Below, piece by piece: positions 27,875-37,374 of a DNA stretch of 62,906 nucleotides. The position numbers and the translations under genes are program-made. Origin of the DNA: JAPLFM01 sp964650885 (GTDB taxonomy: Bacteria; Bacteroidota; Ignavibacteria; Kapaibacteriales; UBA2268); NCBI GenBank assembly GCA_964650885.1, contig CAZYXG010000008.1, forward strand, positions 1 through 62,906, written 5' to 3'. How positions within the stretch are numbered: position 1 is the first letter of the stretch; every line of letters starts with the position of its first letter. The notes below the pieces were generated by a model. That model ran no database searches and was not told the DNA's origin. It was given only the letters and a program-made list of their open reading frames with translations.

Positions 27875-29169
27875 TTATTCCTTGATAAATTTATAAAGTT
27901 TTGAAATACTATTCTGACTTACAACTACATAATAAGTACCAATCAATAAAATAGAAACGTCAATATCCAATTTATTATTATTGATGTTTAATATTGTTGA
28001 AACATCAATATCTATTCCTGTTTCAGAATATAGTTTAACACTATAATTTAATCCAACATCATTGATACTTATTTTATGTGTTGCAGGATTTGGACTAACA
28101 ATATTTGTATCAGAAGATATTACTTGATCCACTTTTGTAGTAGTGTAAAAAGCATTATACAATATTATTCCTGCATCCATCCACCCCATTAAATATTTAT
28201 TCTTAGGCGAAAACACTAAATAATCTTGAGCTAAAGATTTTCTTGTATTATTGCTATACCTATAAGATGTTTCCCTAATTTTCAAATCAGGAATTCGTAT
28301 ATCATTCATATCATTTCCTCCTGTTGCTCCGCAGGTTGCCATATATCTTGAATCTGGACTAAATGTTACACCAGTTAGTATCCCTCCGCCACCTTGGTTA
28401 GTTTCCCAAACTTTTTTATAACTTTGAGCATCAAATAAAGATACTTTATTCAAACTCACAGAACCTATCCACTTACCGTCTGGTGATGTTTGAAAATTTC
28501 CTATATTGTCATTTTGTTTAATTATTTTTCTTAACTTAGTATCCCAAATGTAACTATAGTTTATTGGTTGATCTGGTGTATTTAGTATTTTATATTCTGA
28601 TTCTACTCTCATAAAATTAGCATTTTGAGCTAATTCAAAATTATAATAATAATTATCTCTTGTGCCGACTTTTTCAATTAGTTACATTGTTTTCAAATCA
28701 AATATCCAAATATCTTGTACCCATTCTTTGCGTGGAGGGTCATTTCTTTTTAATGCAACCATACGCCTGAATATTTTGATAAATCCATTTTATCGAACCT
28801 TCCAAGTTTTAGCCCTTTGTCAGTGAAAGTTCCTACAACTTCGTCAGTTTCAAAGTTAATTTTACGATTATCGTAAGTATAAATATATTTTACATCGTTT
28901 GAAAAGCGGATTATACCTGCTACATCTTTTATGTCTCTTACATACTTCCCTGTTTCTGCTTCAACTAAAAAAGTTCTTCTTTCACAAGAAACAAGTATGT
29001 ACTTATCATCAGGAGTAAAAATTGCATTATATATATAACCTAGGTCTATTGAGCCATTTGGGTCAATAAGCCCGCGATATTGGCTCCACCAAATTATTTC
29101 TTCTTCTGCTTTAAGCGAAGAAAATATAGCTACAAAAGCTATAGAGAGGATTATGATTGATTTTTTCAT
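27875..29169 (-). pseudogene. Broken secreted WD40-like beta-propeller protein with T9SS sorting domain
   Basis: The gene starts at 29169 with a signal peptide (AFVAIFSSLKAEE) and WD40-like strands (YILVSCERR, IIRFSNDVKYIYTYDN). The frame stops at 28750, but the neighbouring frame continues the sequence (RMVALKRNDPPRKEW...). One base, probably a G near 28769, appears to be missing. That frame then meets a TAA at 28682-28684 (DLKTM-stop-LIEKV) and runs on, with propeller strands SPDSRYMATCG, to a T9SS type-A C-terminal domain (IVSPNPATHKISI...). Two lesions make it non-functional unless they are sequence errors. Confidence 0.85.
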
Positions 29170-29293
29170 AATTATTTAATAAAGAACTTTTTAAGTTTGT
29201 CTTCTCTTAGATAAACACTTGAAAAGGAAAAAGGTCACGCTAAAGTAGGAAATAAATGTAAAACTATATATAACAATTAGTTATACTCCCTTT

Positions 29294-29893
29294 TCACTTC
29301 CCTAACTTATCGTGGATTATTTTCCATTCCCCTGCCCAATCACTTATTATATGTACTCCTACTTGAGCTCCAGAACCAGCTGCTATTGCAAACTGATTGC
29401 TATGCCCTGAAATTACTCCGCATACATATAAATTCTTTCGCACCTTATAATCTTGATTTTCTATAACGTATCGGCTTGGTTTGTCTGTTCGGAGATGTTG
29501 CTTTTCCGCAATTCCGAGCGATTCAAAAAAGAAATATTTAAACCCACTTGCTATAACGACTTTTTCTGTCCAATAAATTCCTTCAAAGCAGCTTACTTTA
29601 AATTTTCCATTTAGCTCTTCAATCTTATTTATAGTTGTCAGTTTTCTTTCAATATTTGGGAATTGCTCAATTTGCTTATTCATTCTTGCAATAGTTTCCC
29701 TACCATCCTCTCCAAAAGGCACACCAATTGCATTATTGAATACTGCTTTTTTCACATCGCTTTTGTCGCTATCGAAAATTATCACTTTCTTAGCTCTTGC
29801 AAATTGCTCATTTTTAATAGCAGAACCAATTATAGCAGCACAAGATAGCCCAGAAACTCCGCCACCAATTATTGCCACATCATAAATATTCAT
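29294..29893 (-). CDS. Small FAD-dependent pyridine-nucleotide-disulfide-type oxidoreductase
   Basis: 199 aa. The FAD dinucleotide fold is IIGGGVSGLSCAA at the N terminus. A second FAD-contact region is NLYVCGVISGHSNQFAIAAGSGAQVG, as in thioredoxin reductase-like flavoproteins. The NAD(P)H domain and CxxC are missing, and the length is below the family norm of about 300. It may reduce an unknown partner or be a flavin-binding degenerate paralogue. It is divergent from the PAP2 gene. Confidence 0.8.
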   Translation of the reverse strand: MNIYDVAIIGGGVSGLSCAAIIGSAIKNEQFARAKKVIIFDSDKSDVKKAVFNNAIGVPFGEDGRETIARMNKQIEQFPNIERKLTTINKIEELNGKFKVSCFEGIYWTEKVVIASGFKYFFFESLGIAEKQHLRTDKPSRYVIENQDYKVRKNLYVCGVISGHSNQFAIAAGSGAQVGVHIISDWAGEWKIIHDKLGK

Positions 29894-29943
29894 AAATTCA
29901 CCAATTTTGCTTAAATTTGTTTTTTCAAATTTCTAAAATTCCA

Positions 29944-30741
29944 ATGACGAAAATACTAACTTTTTGCTATTCTTTAATCATAATTAACACATTTTGTCTT
30001 TCAAGTGAATTTATTTACAAATTGAATACAAATGATTACTATATTGTGGGTGCAGCAGGAGCGGGCTTGCTGGGGGCTAATCAAATAAAGATAGAAACAC
30101 TAAGCAATACAGAAATTGATAAGTTAGACAAAAACAATATTAACTCTTTTGATAGACCTACTGTTGAAAATTACAACCAAGATTTGTCGAATATGAGTGA
30201 TTATTTGTTAGTAGGTTCTTTCTTAATTCCAGCCATTAATTTCACAAAAGTAAAGAGTTTAGAAGACATTAGCACAGTAGCGGCTATGTATATAGAGACT
30301 GCTTTGATTACAAACTTTATAACAATTTTAACAAAAAATACTTTTCAAAGAGAAAGACCATATAACTATAATCCAAATGTCCCTGATACCGAAAAATTTG
30401 ACAAACAAGCTAAATTATCATTTTTTTCAGGTCACGCCTCAAATTCGTTTATGAATTGTGTGTTTGCAGCCAAAGTATTCGATGATTTAAATCCCAACTC
30501 AAGCTATACTCCATACGTTTGGGGTGGCTGTTTGGCCTATGCAACTACTGTAAGTTATTTGAGAGTGGCTGCTGGCAAGCACTTCCCCACAGATGTAGTT
30601 GTAGGTGCATTAGTTGGTTCGGCTATTGGCTATTTAATACCAGAATTGCATAAGCTAAACAGTTCACAATCTTTAAACTTGCAACCAAACAGTGAAGCTA
30701 TTAATCTTGGCTATAAAATAAGCTATAGCTATAAGTTTTAA
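29944..30741 (+). CDS. PAP2-superfamily membrane phosphatase
   Basis: 265 aa from ATG 29944; an upstream TTG would extend it by 9 poorly fitting residues. An N-terminal signal/anchor is followed by the acid-phosphatase motifs KNTFQRERP (motif 1), FFSGHAS (motif 2, catalytic His) and YLRVAAGKHFPTDV (motif 3). Such enzymes dephosphorylate undecaprenyl pyrophosphate, phosphatidic acid or lipid A; the substrate is not evident. The C terminus is not hydrophobic, so it may be periplasmic-facing or secreted. Confidence 0.9.
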   Translation: MTKILTFCYSLIIINTFCLSSEFIYKLNTNDYYIVGAAGAGLLGANQIKIETLSNTEIDKLDKNNINSFDRPTVENYNQDLSNMSDYLLVGSFLIPAINFTKVKSLEDISTVAAMYIETALITNFITILTKNTFQRERPYNYNPNVPDTEKFDKQAKLSFFSGHASNSFMNCVFAAKVFDDLNPNSSYTPYVWGGCLAYATTVSYLRVAAGKHFPTDVVVGALVGSAIGYLIPELHKLNSSQSLNLQPNSEAINLGYKISYSYKF

Positions 30742-30856
30742 AAGTAAATATTTGTAGATTTATTTAATTTAATTATAAGATTCTGATTGTACACACCAAC
30801 CCATCACATTTTCACTTAGTTTAGTAATAAAGAATTCAACAACTAAAAGGAGTGTT

Positions 30857-31369
30857 ATGAAATTTTTTAGAATTATTACTTTAGCTTTAAGTTTATTCTT
30901 CGTATTTGAGACAGCTTTAGCTCAAGGTTCTCGTAGTGGGGGCAATTTCGGATTTGGTCTTATGGCTGGAGAGCCATCGGGAATCACAATAAAATACTAT
31001 ACTGGCAGTGAAACAGCTTTCGATGCATATATTGGTAGCTCTTATTTCGGAAAGCTGCGTATTGGTGGAGATTATCTGTGGCATTTCAATGCATTCAATT
31101 CAAATGTAGTAAAAATGTATGCTGGTGTGGGTGCTACTTTCGGCTTCGGACGTGGTGAGGGTTTCTTCTATAAAAACAATAAAGACAAATTCTATTATTG
31201 GGAAGATAATTCTTCTGTTGGTATAGCAGCTCGAGCTTTATTGGGTATTAACATTATGCCACGCAACACCCCACTTGAAATTTTCTTCGAGATTGGACCA
31301 TTAGTAGGTATAGCTCCAAACTTCGGTTCAAATTTTGAAGGTGCTTTAGGAATTAGATTCTATCCATAA
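30857..31369 (+). CDS. Small outer-membrane beta-barrel-like protein
   Basis: 170 aa. It has a signal peptide (ETALAQ cleavage) and a good Shine-Dalgarno AAAGGAG before ATG. Glycine- and aromatic-rich alternating strands (GFGLMAGEPSGITIKYY, YAGVGATFGFG) end in IRFYP, resembling an 8-strand barrel of the OmpW/OmpA-like size class. No specific family is recognised. It has its own terminator (31397-31426), so it is likely a single-gene transcript. Confidence 0.8.
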   Translation: MKFFRIITLALSLFFVFETALAQGSRSGGNFGFGLMAGEPSGITIKYYTGSETAFDAYIGSSYFGKLRIGGDYLWHFNAFNSNVVKMYAGVGATFGFGRGEGFFYKNNKDKFYYWEDNSSVGIAARALLGINIMPRNTPLEIFFEIGPLVGIAPNFGSNFEGALGIRFYP

Positions 31370-31396
31370 TCAAAATATTATGGAATAATTCAATTG

Positions 31397-31426
31397 AAAG
31401 GTGAGCTTAGGTTCACCTTTTTTTGT
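31397..31426 (+). terminator. Rho-independent terminator
   Basis: AAAGGTGAGC and GTTCACCTTT pair around TTAG, followed by a T-run. It ends the small barrel-protein gene and separates it from the convergent haemoglobin gene. Confidence 0.85.
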
Positions 31427-31483
31427 TTTAGAAGACAAATAAATGTTTTGCTGTATGTTTTTATTCGGAAGTTAATCAAATTC

Positions 31484-31852
31484 TTAATTATTCAAAACAT
31501 CATCTTTTGTAGTAAAAGCAATAGCAACAACCTCATCAATCATACTTTCTTCAATATTTAGTTCTTTTAAAGTATCAACTAAATGATTTGCAACAGCATT
31601 GAAATGTTCTTCATTTATTGCCATTCGAGAATGTGCATATCGCATAATTTTACCAGTATAAGCAGACATTGGTGCACCAAAGGTATAAGCCAAGAATGCT
31701 TTCATTTTGCCAGATTGGTTTTCCATATCAACATTTTCAAAAAAACTATTTATCTTTTCATCTGCCAACACTTTTTCATAGAATAAATTTACGGATTGAT
31801 TGACAATTGTCATTCCACCAATTCTTTCAAATAAACTTTTTTGATTTTCCAT
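31484..31852 (-). CDS. glbN: Truncated haemoglobin, group I
   Basis: 122 aa, the 2-on-2 globin length. It has LFERIGGMTIVNQSVNLFYEKVL (A/B helices with the conserved GG), SFFENVDMENQSGKMKAFL, a proximal histidine in INEEHFNAVANHL, and the family Tyr in VNLFYEKV. These proteins bind O2 or NO, often for NO detoxification. It is an isolated gene convergent with the barrel protein. Confidence 0.92.
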   Translation of the reverse strand: MENQKSLFERIGGMTIVNQSVNLFYEKVLADEKINSFFENVDMENQSGKMKAFLAYTFGAPMSAYTGKIMRYAHSRMAINEEHFNAVANHLVDTLKELNIEESMIDEVVAIAFTTKDDVLNN

Positions 31853-32280
31853 TAATTATTTTATTTGTTTTTAGAAATTATGATTAAACATACAATTCTA
31901 AATTAAGAAAATAATACAAGAAAATCAATTTGTTTTATAATCAATTTAAACAATAAAAGTTTTAAACATAACTACATAAACTCGACGAAATATTATTCAC
32001 ATTATATGCATTATCCTTTCAACTCCAGTCTAAGTTGTTTTCTATTTTTTCAGTTAATTTCTAAACTTATGGTTTACTTTGGGGTGAATTAGTAAGAAGC
32101 TTTTAGTGGCAGAAGCAAAAGCTGAAATAAAGATAAATTTGAAACTAATTCTATGAAGATTTGAGAAAGTACTTTTCAGTATTTAGCTCCCGTGAATACT
32201 TTTGCAAGAAACCAACGTCCAATATTTGCAGAAAAGGAGCTAATTTAATTCTCAACAGTATTATTAATTAAATTGAGATT
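31853..32280. other. Gene-free stretch
   Basis: 428 bp, AT-rich. I found no frame with coding character, no strong hairpin and no repeat. It may hold the promoter of the haemoglobin gene at its left end and the 3' untranslated region of the TPR gene at its right end. Confidence 0.6.
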
Positions 32281-33711
32281 TTATTTTTTATCAAATTGGA
32301 AGACTTTGCTTGAAGCTAAGATTTTCTTCATATCTTTTGTGATACTTGGAAATTCTTCGTAGAAATCATCAATCTTCTTTTCATCGAGAGAAAAAGATTT
32401 AGCTAAATATTTTGCAGACAAGTCGTTGTTTTTTTCTGCAGCAAATACTTTAGCAAGCAAATAGAACCCATCTGCCCATTTTGGTGCTATTTCCACTAAC
32501 TCCAAAAGTATTTTTTTTGCTTCTTCGGTTTTGTTTAATTCCCAGAGAGTTACGGCATAATCGTGGAGACACTCATAATTATCTCTATCTATATCTAGCA
32601 CTTTTTTATAGCAATTGGCAGACTCTTCCAAATTTTCCATATTATAGTATGTATCGCCCATTGCATACCAAACATCGGAGCTATTTTTTTGGATTTCATT
32701 AGCCACACGGAAATCTTCTAATGCTTTTTCATAGTTTTCAATCGCATCATAGCAAATCCCTCTTCCAAAATAAGATTGGTAGTGGTATGGCTTGATTTCT
32801 ATAGCACGAGTGAAATAGAATATTGCTTTCTTGTAATCACCACTATCGCCATAAGAACCTGCTAAGTTATGCAGAGAGTCTATATCATTTGGATTGTGAA
32901 TTAAAGCAGACAAATAGCATTGAATTGCTTCAGCTAATCTTCCCAAAGAGGAATAGCTGTTTCCTTTGTTGTAATGTGCAGCGTATAAGTCATCTTTAAT
33001 TGCAATTGCAAAATCGTAACACTCAATTGCTTTATGATATTGTTCTTTGTGGTTGTGCATCACACCTTTATTGTACCAAAGGTTGTAATCATAAGGTTCT
33101 AAATTAATTGCTTCGTCGTAGAAATGAATTGCATTATCATAGTCACCCATGTTATTAAAGCAATAAGCAAGTTCTTGAGTGGCATCGAATTTGAATTCTT
33201 CTTTACCTTGTAGATATTTCAATATTTCTATTGATTTTCCCCAATTTTCCATACCCTGCAATGTTAAAGACATTTGGAACAAAGCTTCTTCATTGTCTGG
33301 ATTAATGATTATTTCTTTTTGTAAAATTTCCAACGATTCTTCGTACTCGCCTAAACTTTCCAATATCATAGCTTTTGTTACTAATATTTCACTGTCATTT
33401 GGGCTAATTGCTAAAGCTTTATCAACAGTACGTTTGGCTTCACTTCCATAAGACAAATTTAAAAGTACGAAAGCCATACGTTGCCAAGCTTCCGATGAAT
33501 AAGAGAAGTTGTCAGTCCAAAGTTTGCAGAAGTAATACGCATCATTGTATTTTTCTTCTTCTATACAATAATTGACTAAGTTCTCCAAAATATCAGCATC
33601 AGGCAGTTCTTCATTGTTTTTGAATGCCTTTCTGTATTTTCGAACTTTCTCGTTCATTTCGTCCTTATTCGTGAAATCGAATAAGTCGTCTTCGTAATCT
33701 GCAAAACTCAT
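32281..33711 (-). CDS. Cytoplasmic TPR-repeat protein
   Basis: 476 aa with no signal peptide. About ten consecutive tetratricopeptide repeats run from about 75 to 450, for example YNLWYNKGVMHNHKEQYHKA, AAHYNKGNSYSSLGRLAEAI and YECLHDYAVTLWELNKTEEA. It is an all-helical superhelix probably acting as a protein-interaction scaffold. No catalytic domain is fused. It stands alone, with non-coding DNA on both sides. Function unknown. Confidence 0.88.
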   Translation of the reverse strand: MSFADYEDDLFDFTNKDEMNEKVRKYRKAFKNNEELPDADILENLVNYCIEEEKYNDAYYFCKLWTDNFSYSSEAWQRMAFVLLNLSYGSEAKRTVDKALAISPNDSEILVTKAMILESLGEYEESLEILQKEIIINPDNEEALFQMSLTLQGMENWGKSIEILKYLQGKEEFKFDATQELAYCFNNMGDYDNAIHFYDEAINLEPYDYNLWYNKGVMHNHKEQYHKAIECYDFAIAIKDDLYAAHYNKGNSYSSLGRLAEAIQCYLSALIHNPNDIDSLHNLAGSYGDSGDYKKAIFYFTRAIEIKPYHYQSYFGRGICYDAIENYEKALEDFRVANEIQKNSSDVWYAMGDTYYNMENLEESANCYKKVLDIDRDNYECLHDYAVTLWELNKTEEAKKILLELVEIAPKWADGFYLLAKVFAAEKNNDLSAKYLAKSFSLDEKKIDDFYEEFPSITKDMKKILASSKVFQFDKK

Positions 33712-33993
33712 TATTAACTTGGGTTTATTTTTCTAATACAAGAATAAAAATTTGTTTGTTAATTTTCAAACATATTATTCAATTGTGGATAAGTTATACT
33801 ATAGACGAAACAAAGTGATTTGTGTGTAGTTGATTTGTAAAATTGAATGATTATTCAATTAAGTATCTAAATTTTATGAAAATACTTGACTTATTTGGGG
33901 GAATTAACTAATTTTGTCAGCATAACTATTCGAATTTACTTTGTAAAGCAATGATAAGATTAAGTTTTTGTATATAGTTTTTCAATTATTTAA

Positions 33994-34269
33994 ATGCAAA
34001 TAGACAAAATAAACATAGATAAGTTGATATTATCAAAACACTTAGTTTTACATAAACAAGGTTTTCGAGATTACGTTAATATTGATTTTTGTAGGAATGT
34101 ACTATCAAATGTTTTGGAAGTTGTTATTTAAGAAGATGAAAGGACTAAAATTTGGGGAGTTGATAAAGCAACTGATAAGAATGTAAGAATTGTAGTCGAA
34201 ATTGATAATTTAACTATTGTAACTGCTTTTTATGATAGAAGTTACAATGAACAAAAAAATGAAAATTAA
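33994..34269 (+). pseudogene. DUF4258-like toxin, interrupted by a stop codon
   Basis: From ATG 33994 the frame reads 45 codons to TAA at 34129-34131 (LEVVI-stop-EDERTKIWGV), then continues in the same frame to TAA at 34267. The second half (RIVVEIDNLTIVTAFYD) resembles the C-terminal strands of DUF4258 proteins, the usual partners of DUF2283 antitoxins. It overlaps the start of the DUF2283 gene by 11 bp, as expected for such pairs. I infer a toxin inactivated by one nonsense change. Family assignment is moderate, from short motifs and pairing. Confidence 0.6.
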
Positions 34270-34468
34270 TTATTTTAAAAGCACAAATTCTATAAGTATA
34301 AAATTTGAAGAGAAAGCAAGTTTTGATACTAGAGAAATATCAAATGATATTATTGCTGATTTTGACGAGCAAGGTAAAATCATTGCTTTAGAAATTCTTG
34401 CTTTACCTAAAGACAAACCAATCAACTCATTGATAGCAATAGGATTTAACGAAGTTTTACAAAGTTAA
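34259..34468 (+). CDS. DUF2283 antitoxin-like protein
   Basis: 69 aa from ATG 34259, chosen because KINYFKSTNSISIKF is the usual DUF2283 N terminus; in-frame ATGs at 34232 and 34247 are alternatives. The typical IADFDEQGKIIALEILALPK segment follows. DUF2283 proteins are small beta-rich antitoxin-like proteins encoded after DUF4258 toxins. The upstream toxin frame is broken, so this may be a solitary antitoxin. Confidence 0.85.
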   Translation: MKINYFKSTNSISIKFEEKASFDTREISNDIIADFDEQGKIIALEILALPKDKPINSLIAIGFNEVLQS

Positions 34469-34504
34469 GCAGTTTGATCAAGTTAAAATCTTTACAAGTT
34501 TAAT

Positions 34505-35188
34505 TTAACTATACTCTGGTCTGGTTTTATATTCTATTGGGTCGGGAAAGCCAGCTTTAGCGAAACCACGCAAGCGTAATCCACAAGAATCACAATCGCC
34601 ACAAGCCAAATCGTCAGATTGATAGCAGCTCCAAGTTAGCTCAAATGGTACTCCCATTCGCATTCCTTCAATTGCTATTTCAGATTTTTGTAAATCAATA
34701 ATTGGTGTTAAAATTTTTATATCAAATTCGTGTTTAGTGCCTGTGCGGATAGTGTTTTCGAAAGCTATAAAAAAATCTTTCCTTGTGTCGGGATAGCCAC
34801 TGGAATCTTCGTCCACAGCACCTATAACAATTGTTTCTGCTTTTATAACTTCTGCCCAACTTGTAGCAATAGCCAGAATGTTTGCATTTCGGAATGGAAC
34901 ATAGCTGTTAGGTATTTCTTTGTTAGCAAGGTTTGCTTTTGTTACTTCTATTCTGCGATCTGTTAAACTAGAACCACCAATTGCCGCTAGATATGAAATA
35001 TCTACAATCAATCTGCTTTCTATTCCATACTGATTGCATAGCTTATCGAATGAAATTAATTCTTTCTTTTCAGTGCGTTGCCCATAATTCACGTGCAATG
35101 CAGAAATAGCATAACCCATTTCAATTGTTTTTGCAAGGCAAACAGCGGAATCCATACCGCCACTAAGAAGTACAATTGCTCTTTTCAT
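34505..35188 (-). CDS. queC: 7-cyano-7-deazaguanine synthase
   Basis: 227 aa. The PP-loop ATPase motif LLSGGMDSAV is at the N terminus, and the zinc-binding cysteines lie in CYQSDDLACGDCDSCGLR at the C terminus. It converts 7-carboxy-7-deazaguanine to preQ0 for queuosine or 7-deazaguanine DNA modification. It starts 8 nt after gmhA's stop, so queC, gmhA and engB form one minus-strand run. Other queuosine genes are not in the window. Confidence 0.96.
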   Translation of the reverse strand: MKRAIVLLSGGMDSAVCLAKTIEMGYAISALHVNYGQRTEKKELISFDKLCNQYGIESRLIVDISYLAAIGGSSLTDRRIEVTKANLANKEIPNSYVPFRNANILAIATSWAEVIKAETIVIGAVDEDSSGYPDTRKDFFIAFENTIRTGTKHEFDIKILTPIIDLQKSEIAIEGMRMGVPFELTWSCYQSDDLACGDCDSCGLRLRGFAKAGFPDPIEYKTRPEYS

Positions 35189-35196
35189 AATTTGGC

Positions 35197-35793
35197 TTAG
35201 CTCTCGAAGAGTTCTGGAAAATTAATTTCTTCAATCATTTCGCACCAAATATGACCAATCATAATGTGACTTTCTTGAATACGTGCTGTGACATTAGAAG
35301 GTACTATAACAAAATTACTGCATAAGTCTTTTAAACGGCCACCAGTGCCACCTAAAAGTCCAATTGTCAGCATTTCAAGTTCATTTGCTTTAGCCACAGC
35401 TCTAATTATATTTTCAGATTTGCCAGATGTTGTAATACCAATAAGTGCATCGCCTTTTCTGCCATAAGCTTCCACTCCTCGAGCGAAAACATTATCGTAG
35501 CCTATATCATTTCCTCCAGCAGTAATAATAGATGTATCCACAGTTAGTGCTAGCCCAGCAATTGCAGGTCTATTGATATGGCTGCGAAGACGAACTACTA
35601 ATTCAGCGGCTAAATGTTGACTATCGGCTGCACTTCCGCCATTGCCACAGAATAAAATTTTACCACCCGATTTGATTACTTCAGCTAATTGTTTGCCAAT
35701 TGCTTCAATTTCGTTTGAACAATCTAAAAGCAATTGTGTTTTAGTAGCTATGCTTTCTTCTATTGTACTTTTAATTTTATTTTGAAAATTCAT
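35197..35793 (-). CDS. gmhA: Phosphoheptose isomerase (SIS domain)
   Basis: 198 aa. The SIS fold has FCGNGGSAADSQHLAAELVVR (the sedoheptulose-7-phosphate site) and ITTSGKSENIIRAV. The C-terminal SHIMIGHIWCEMIEE supplies metal/acid-base histidines. It makes heptose-7-phosphate for the LPS inner core. DiaA is a related paralogue, but the residues match GmhA. It is flanked by engB (8 nt upstream) and queC. Confidence 0.92.
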   Translation of the reverse strand: MNFQNKIKSTIEESIATKTQLLLDCSNEIEAIGKQLAEVIKSGGKILFCGNGGSAADSQHLAAELVVRLRSHINRPAIAGLALTVDTSIITAGGNDIGYDNVFARGVEAYGRKGDALIGITTSGKSENIIRAVAKANELEMLTIGLLGGTGGRLKDLCSNFVIVPSNVTARIQESHIMIGHIWCEMIEEINFPELFES

Positions 35794-35801
35794 AATCTTC
35801 T

Positions 35802-36392
35802 TTAAATATTCTTTTTAATTATGGCTAAAAGTTGGTCTCTACCCAAATCTGTAAATGAAGAATATGGTAATACTTCAATCACATATCTGCAAGAAGCAGT
35901 AAGTCTTTCATATTCTGCTTTTTTTGCCAGCATTTCTGCTTGAGTAATTTTGTCAACCTTAGTTAGAATTATTAAGTAATTTCTTTCTTCATTTTCAAGA
36001 AATTCAATTAGTTCCAAATCTTTTTCTTGAATTGCAATTCTAGAATCTACCAATACGTTCACAAACTTGATATTCTCTCTATTTGCTAAGAAACTAAGAT
36101 TTTCTTTTTTCCATTTTTGCTGAAAGTCCTTCCCACGTTGGGCATAGCCAAAGCCAGGCATATCTACTAAACACCATTTATCTTGCACAACAAAGAAATT
36201 AATTGATTGTGTTTTGCCAGGCGTAGAGCTTGTGTGTGCTAAGTTCTTTCTTCGGACAATAGAATTGATTAATGACGATTTGCCAACATTAGACCGACCA
36301 CAAAAAGCTATCTCTGCCATATTGTGTTTGGGAAAGGCATCAGGAGTATCCGTACCAAAAATAAATTCTGCGTTATAAGTTGCTTTTTTCAT
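35802..36392 (-). CDS. engB: Ribosome-biogenesis GTPase EngB (YsxC/YihA)
   Basis: 196 aa from ATG 36392 (KKATYNAEF start). An in-frame ATG at 36419 would add nine hydrophobic residues with no family support. TRAFAC GTPase motifs: G1 GRSNVGKSS, G2 region SSTPGKTQSINFF, G3 DMPGFGYA, G4 TKVDK and G5 near LPYSSF. It assists 50S subunit assembly. First gene of the engB-gmhA-queC run. Confidence 0.95.
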   Translation of the reverse strand: MKKATYNAEFIFGTDTPDAFPKHNMAEIAFCGRSNVGKSSLINSIVRRKNLAHTSSTPGKTQSINFFVVQDKWCLVDMPGFGYAQRGKDFQQKWKKENLSFLANRENIKFVNVLVDSRIAIQEKDLELIEFLENEERNYLIILTKVDKITQAEMLAKKAEYERLTASCRYVIEVLPYSSFTDLGRDQLLAIIKKNI

Positions 36393-36452
36393 AATCACAA
36401 AAATATCAAAAAAATACAAATAGTATTGCTTTTATTGGATTAAACAATCTGT

Positions 36453-36840
36453 TTATTGGCTTTTTGTGTCTTCCCAAAGTTCAAATTGATTTTCTTTTGG
36501 GTCTATAACCCAAGCAAAAATTCCCTCTGGGTGGATTTCCGGCCCTAGTATTTCGACTGCTTTGCTTTGCAGATGTTTTAAAGTTTCGTCCATACTTTTT
36601 ACTCGGAAATTAATGGTATAATTTTTCACAATTGGAAGTACTTTTTGGGTTTGAGAAATTGAAAAAAGAGTATATCTTTTTTTGTTGTTCCTGATTGTAA
36701 TACCAAAACTCTGTCCAATGTACTCCATATTCTTCATTTGATTGATAATCGAGTTGCAGATTTACTTTATACCAATTTCTTAATTTTATTGCATCATTGA
36801 CATAAATGAAGATACCACCAATATTTTCAATTAATGACAT
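36453..36840 (-). pseudogene. Glyoxalase/VOC-family protein with a 1-nt frameshift
   Basis: The start at 36840 gives IGGIFIYVNDAIKLRNWYKV and EYGVHWTEFWYY, typical of a VOC domain. At an A7 tract on the coding strand (T7 on plus, 36677-36683) the frame is lost. The next frame continues the fold: RYTLFSISQTQKVLP, then NFRVKSMDETLKHL and GIFAWVIDPKENQFELWE. Removing one A restores a single protein of about 129 aa. Either a homopolymer sequence error or a real inactivation. Substrate unknown; VOC proteins bind metals and act on small molecules. Confidence 0.85.
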
Positions 36841-36945
36841 AGTTTCTCAAATTTATTAAAAATGTATTTTGTTATAAATAAAATTAATATATTTGATAGA
36901 TAGAAGAAAAGATAATTATTCAAAAAGTATTTGCAGGTGATGCTA

Positions 36946-37368
36946 ATGGGATTAATTCAAGAATTTAAAGAGTTTTCTATAAAGGGAAATGTTATAGATT
37001 TAGCTGTGGGTGTCATTATTGGTGGAGCATTCGGAAAAATAGTAACTTCGATTGTTAATGATTTGATTATGCCTCCAATCGGTCTTTTAGTGAATGGATT
37101 AGACTTTAAAAACATTAAAGTTGTACTGAAAGAAGCTATTAAAGAAGGTGACAAGGTCATAAAACCAGAGTTAACTTTAAATATTGGTAACTTTATTCAA
37201 ACAAGTGTGGACTTTATTATTGTTTCTTTTTGCATTTTTGCTTTAATAAAAGTTATCAACAAAATGAAACGTAACCAAGATTCAGAAGTACCTTTGGAAG
37301 AAACTAAAACAGCTGACACAATACTTTTAGAAGAAATACGAGATTTACTGAAAGAAAGCACCAAATAA
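36946..37368 (+). CDS. mscL: Large-conductance mechanosensitive channel
   Basis: 140 aa from ATG 36946. AGGTGA lies 8 nt upstream, and GLIQEFKEFSIKGNVIDLAVGVIIGGAFG is the family N terminus with TM1. TM2 covers VDFIIVSFCIFALIKVIN, and a charged C-terminal helix follows. The pentamer opens under membrane tension to release solutes during hypo-osmotic shock. Six nt separate it from the phosphatase gene, which may share its transcript. Confidence 0.95.
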   Translation: MGLIQEFKEFSIKGNVIDLAVGVIIGGAFGKIVTSIVNDLIMPPIGLLVNGLDFKNIKVVLKEAIKEGDKVIKPELTLNIGNFIQTSVDFIIVSFCIFALIKVINKMKRNQDSEVPLEETKTADTILLEEIRDLLKESTK

Positions 37369-37374
37369 TTAGAA

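Noticed and set aside
27875..28612. Separate 245-aa gene
   Set aside because: Its first codons continue upstream homology of the broken propeller gene; no signal peptide, so it is the 3' part of one gene.
31853..32280. Possible hidden RNA or decayed mobile element in the 428-bp intergenic
   Set aside because: No conserved RNA signature, inverted ends or coding scraps could be recognised.
36453..36840. Two overlapping small genes
   Set aside because: Each is half of a VOC fold; a single shift at a homopolymer joins them.
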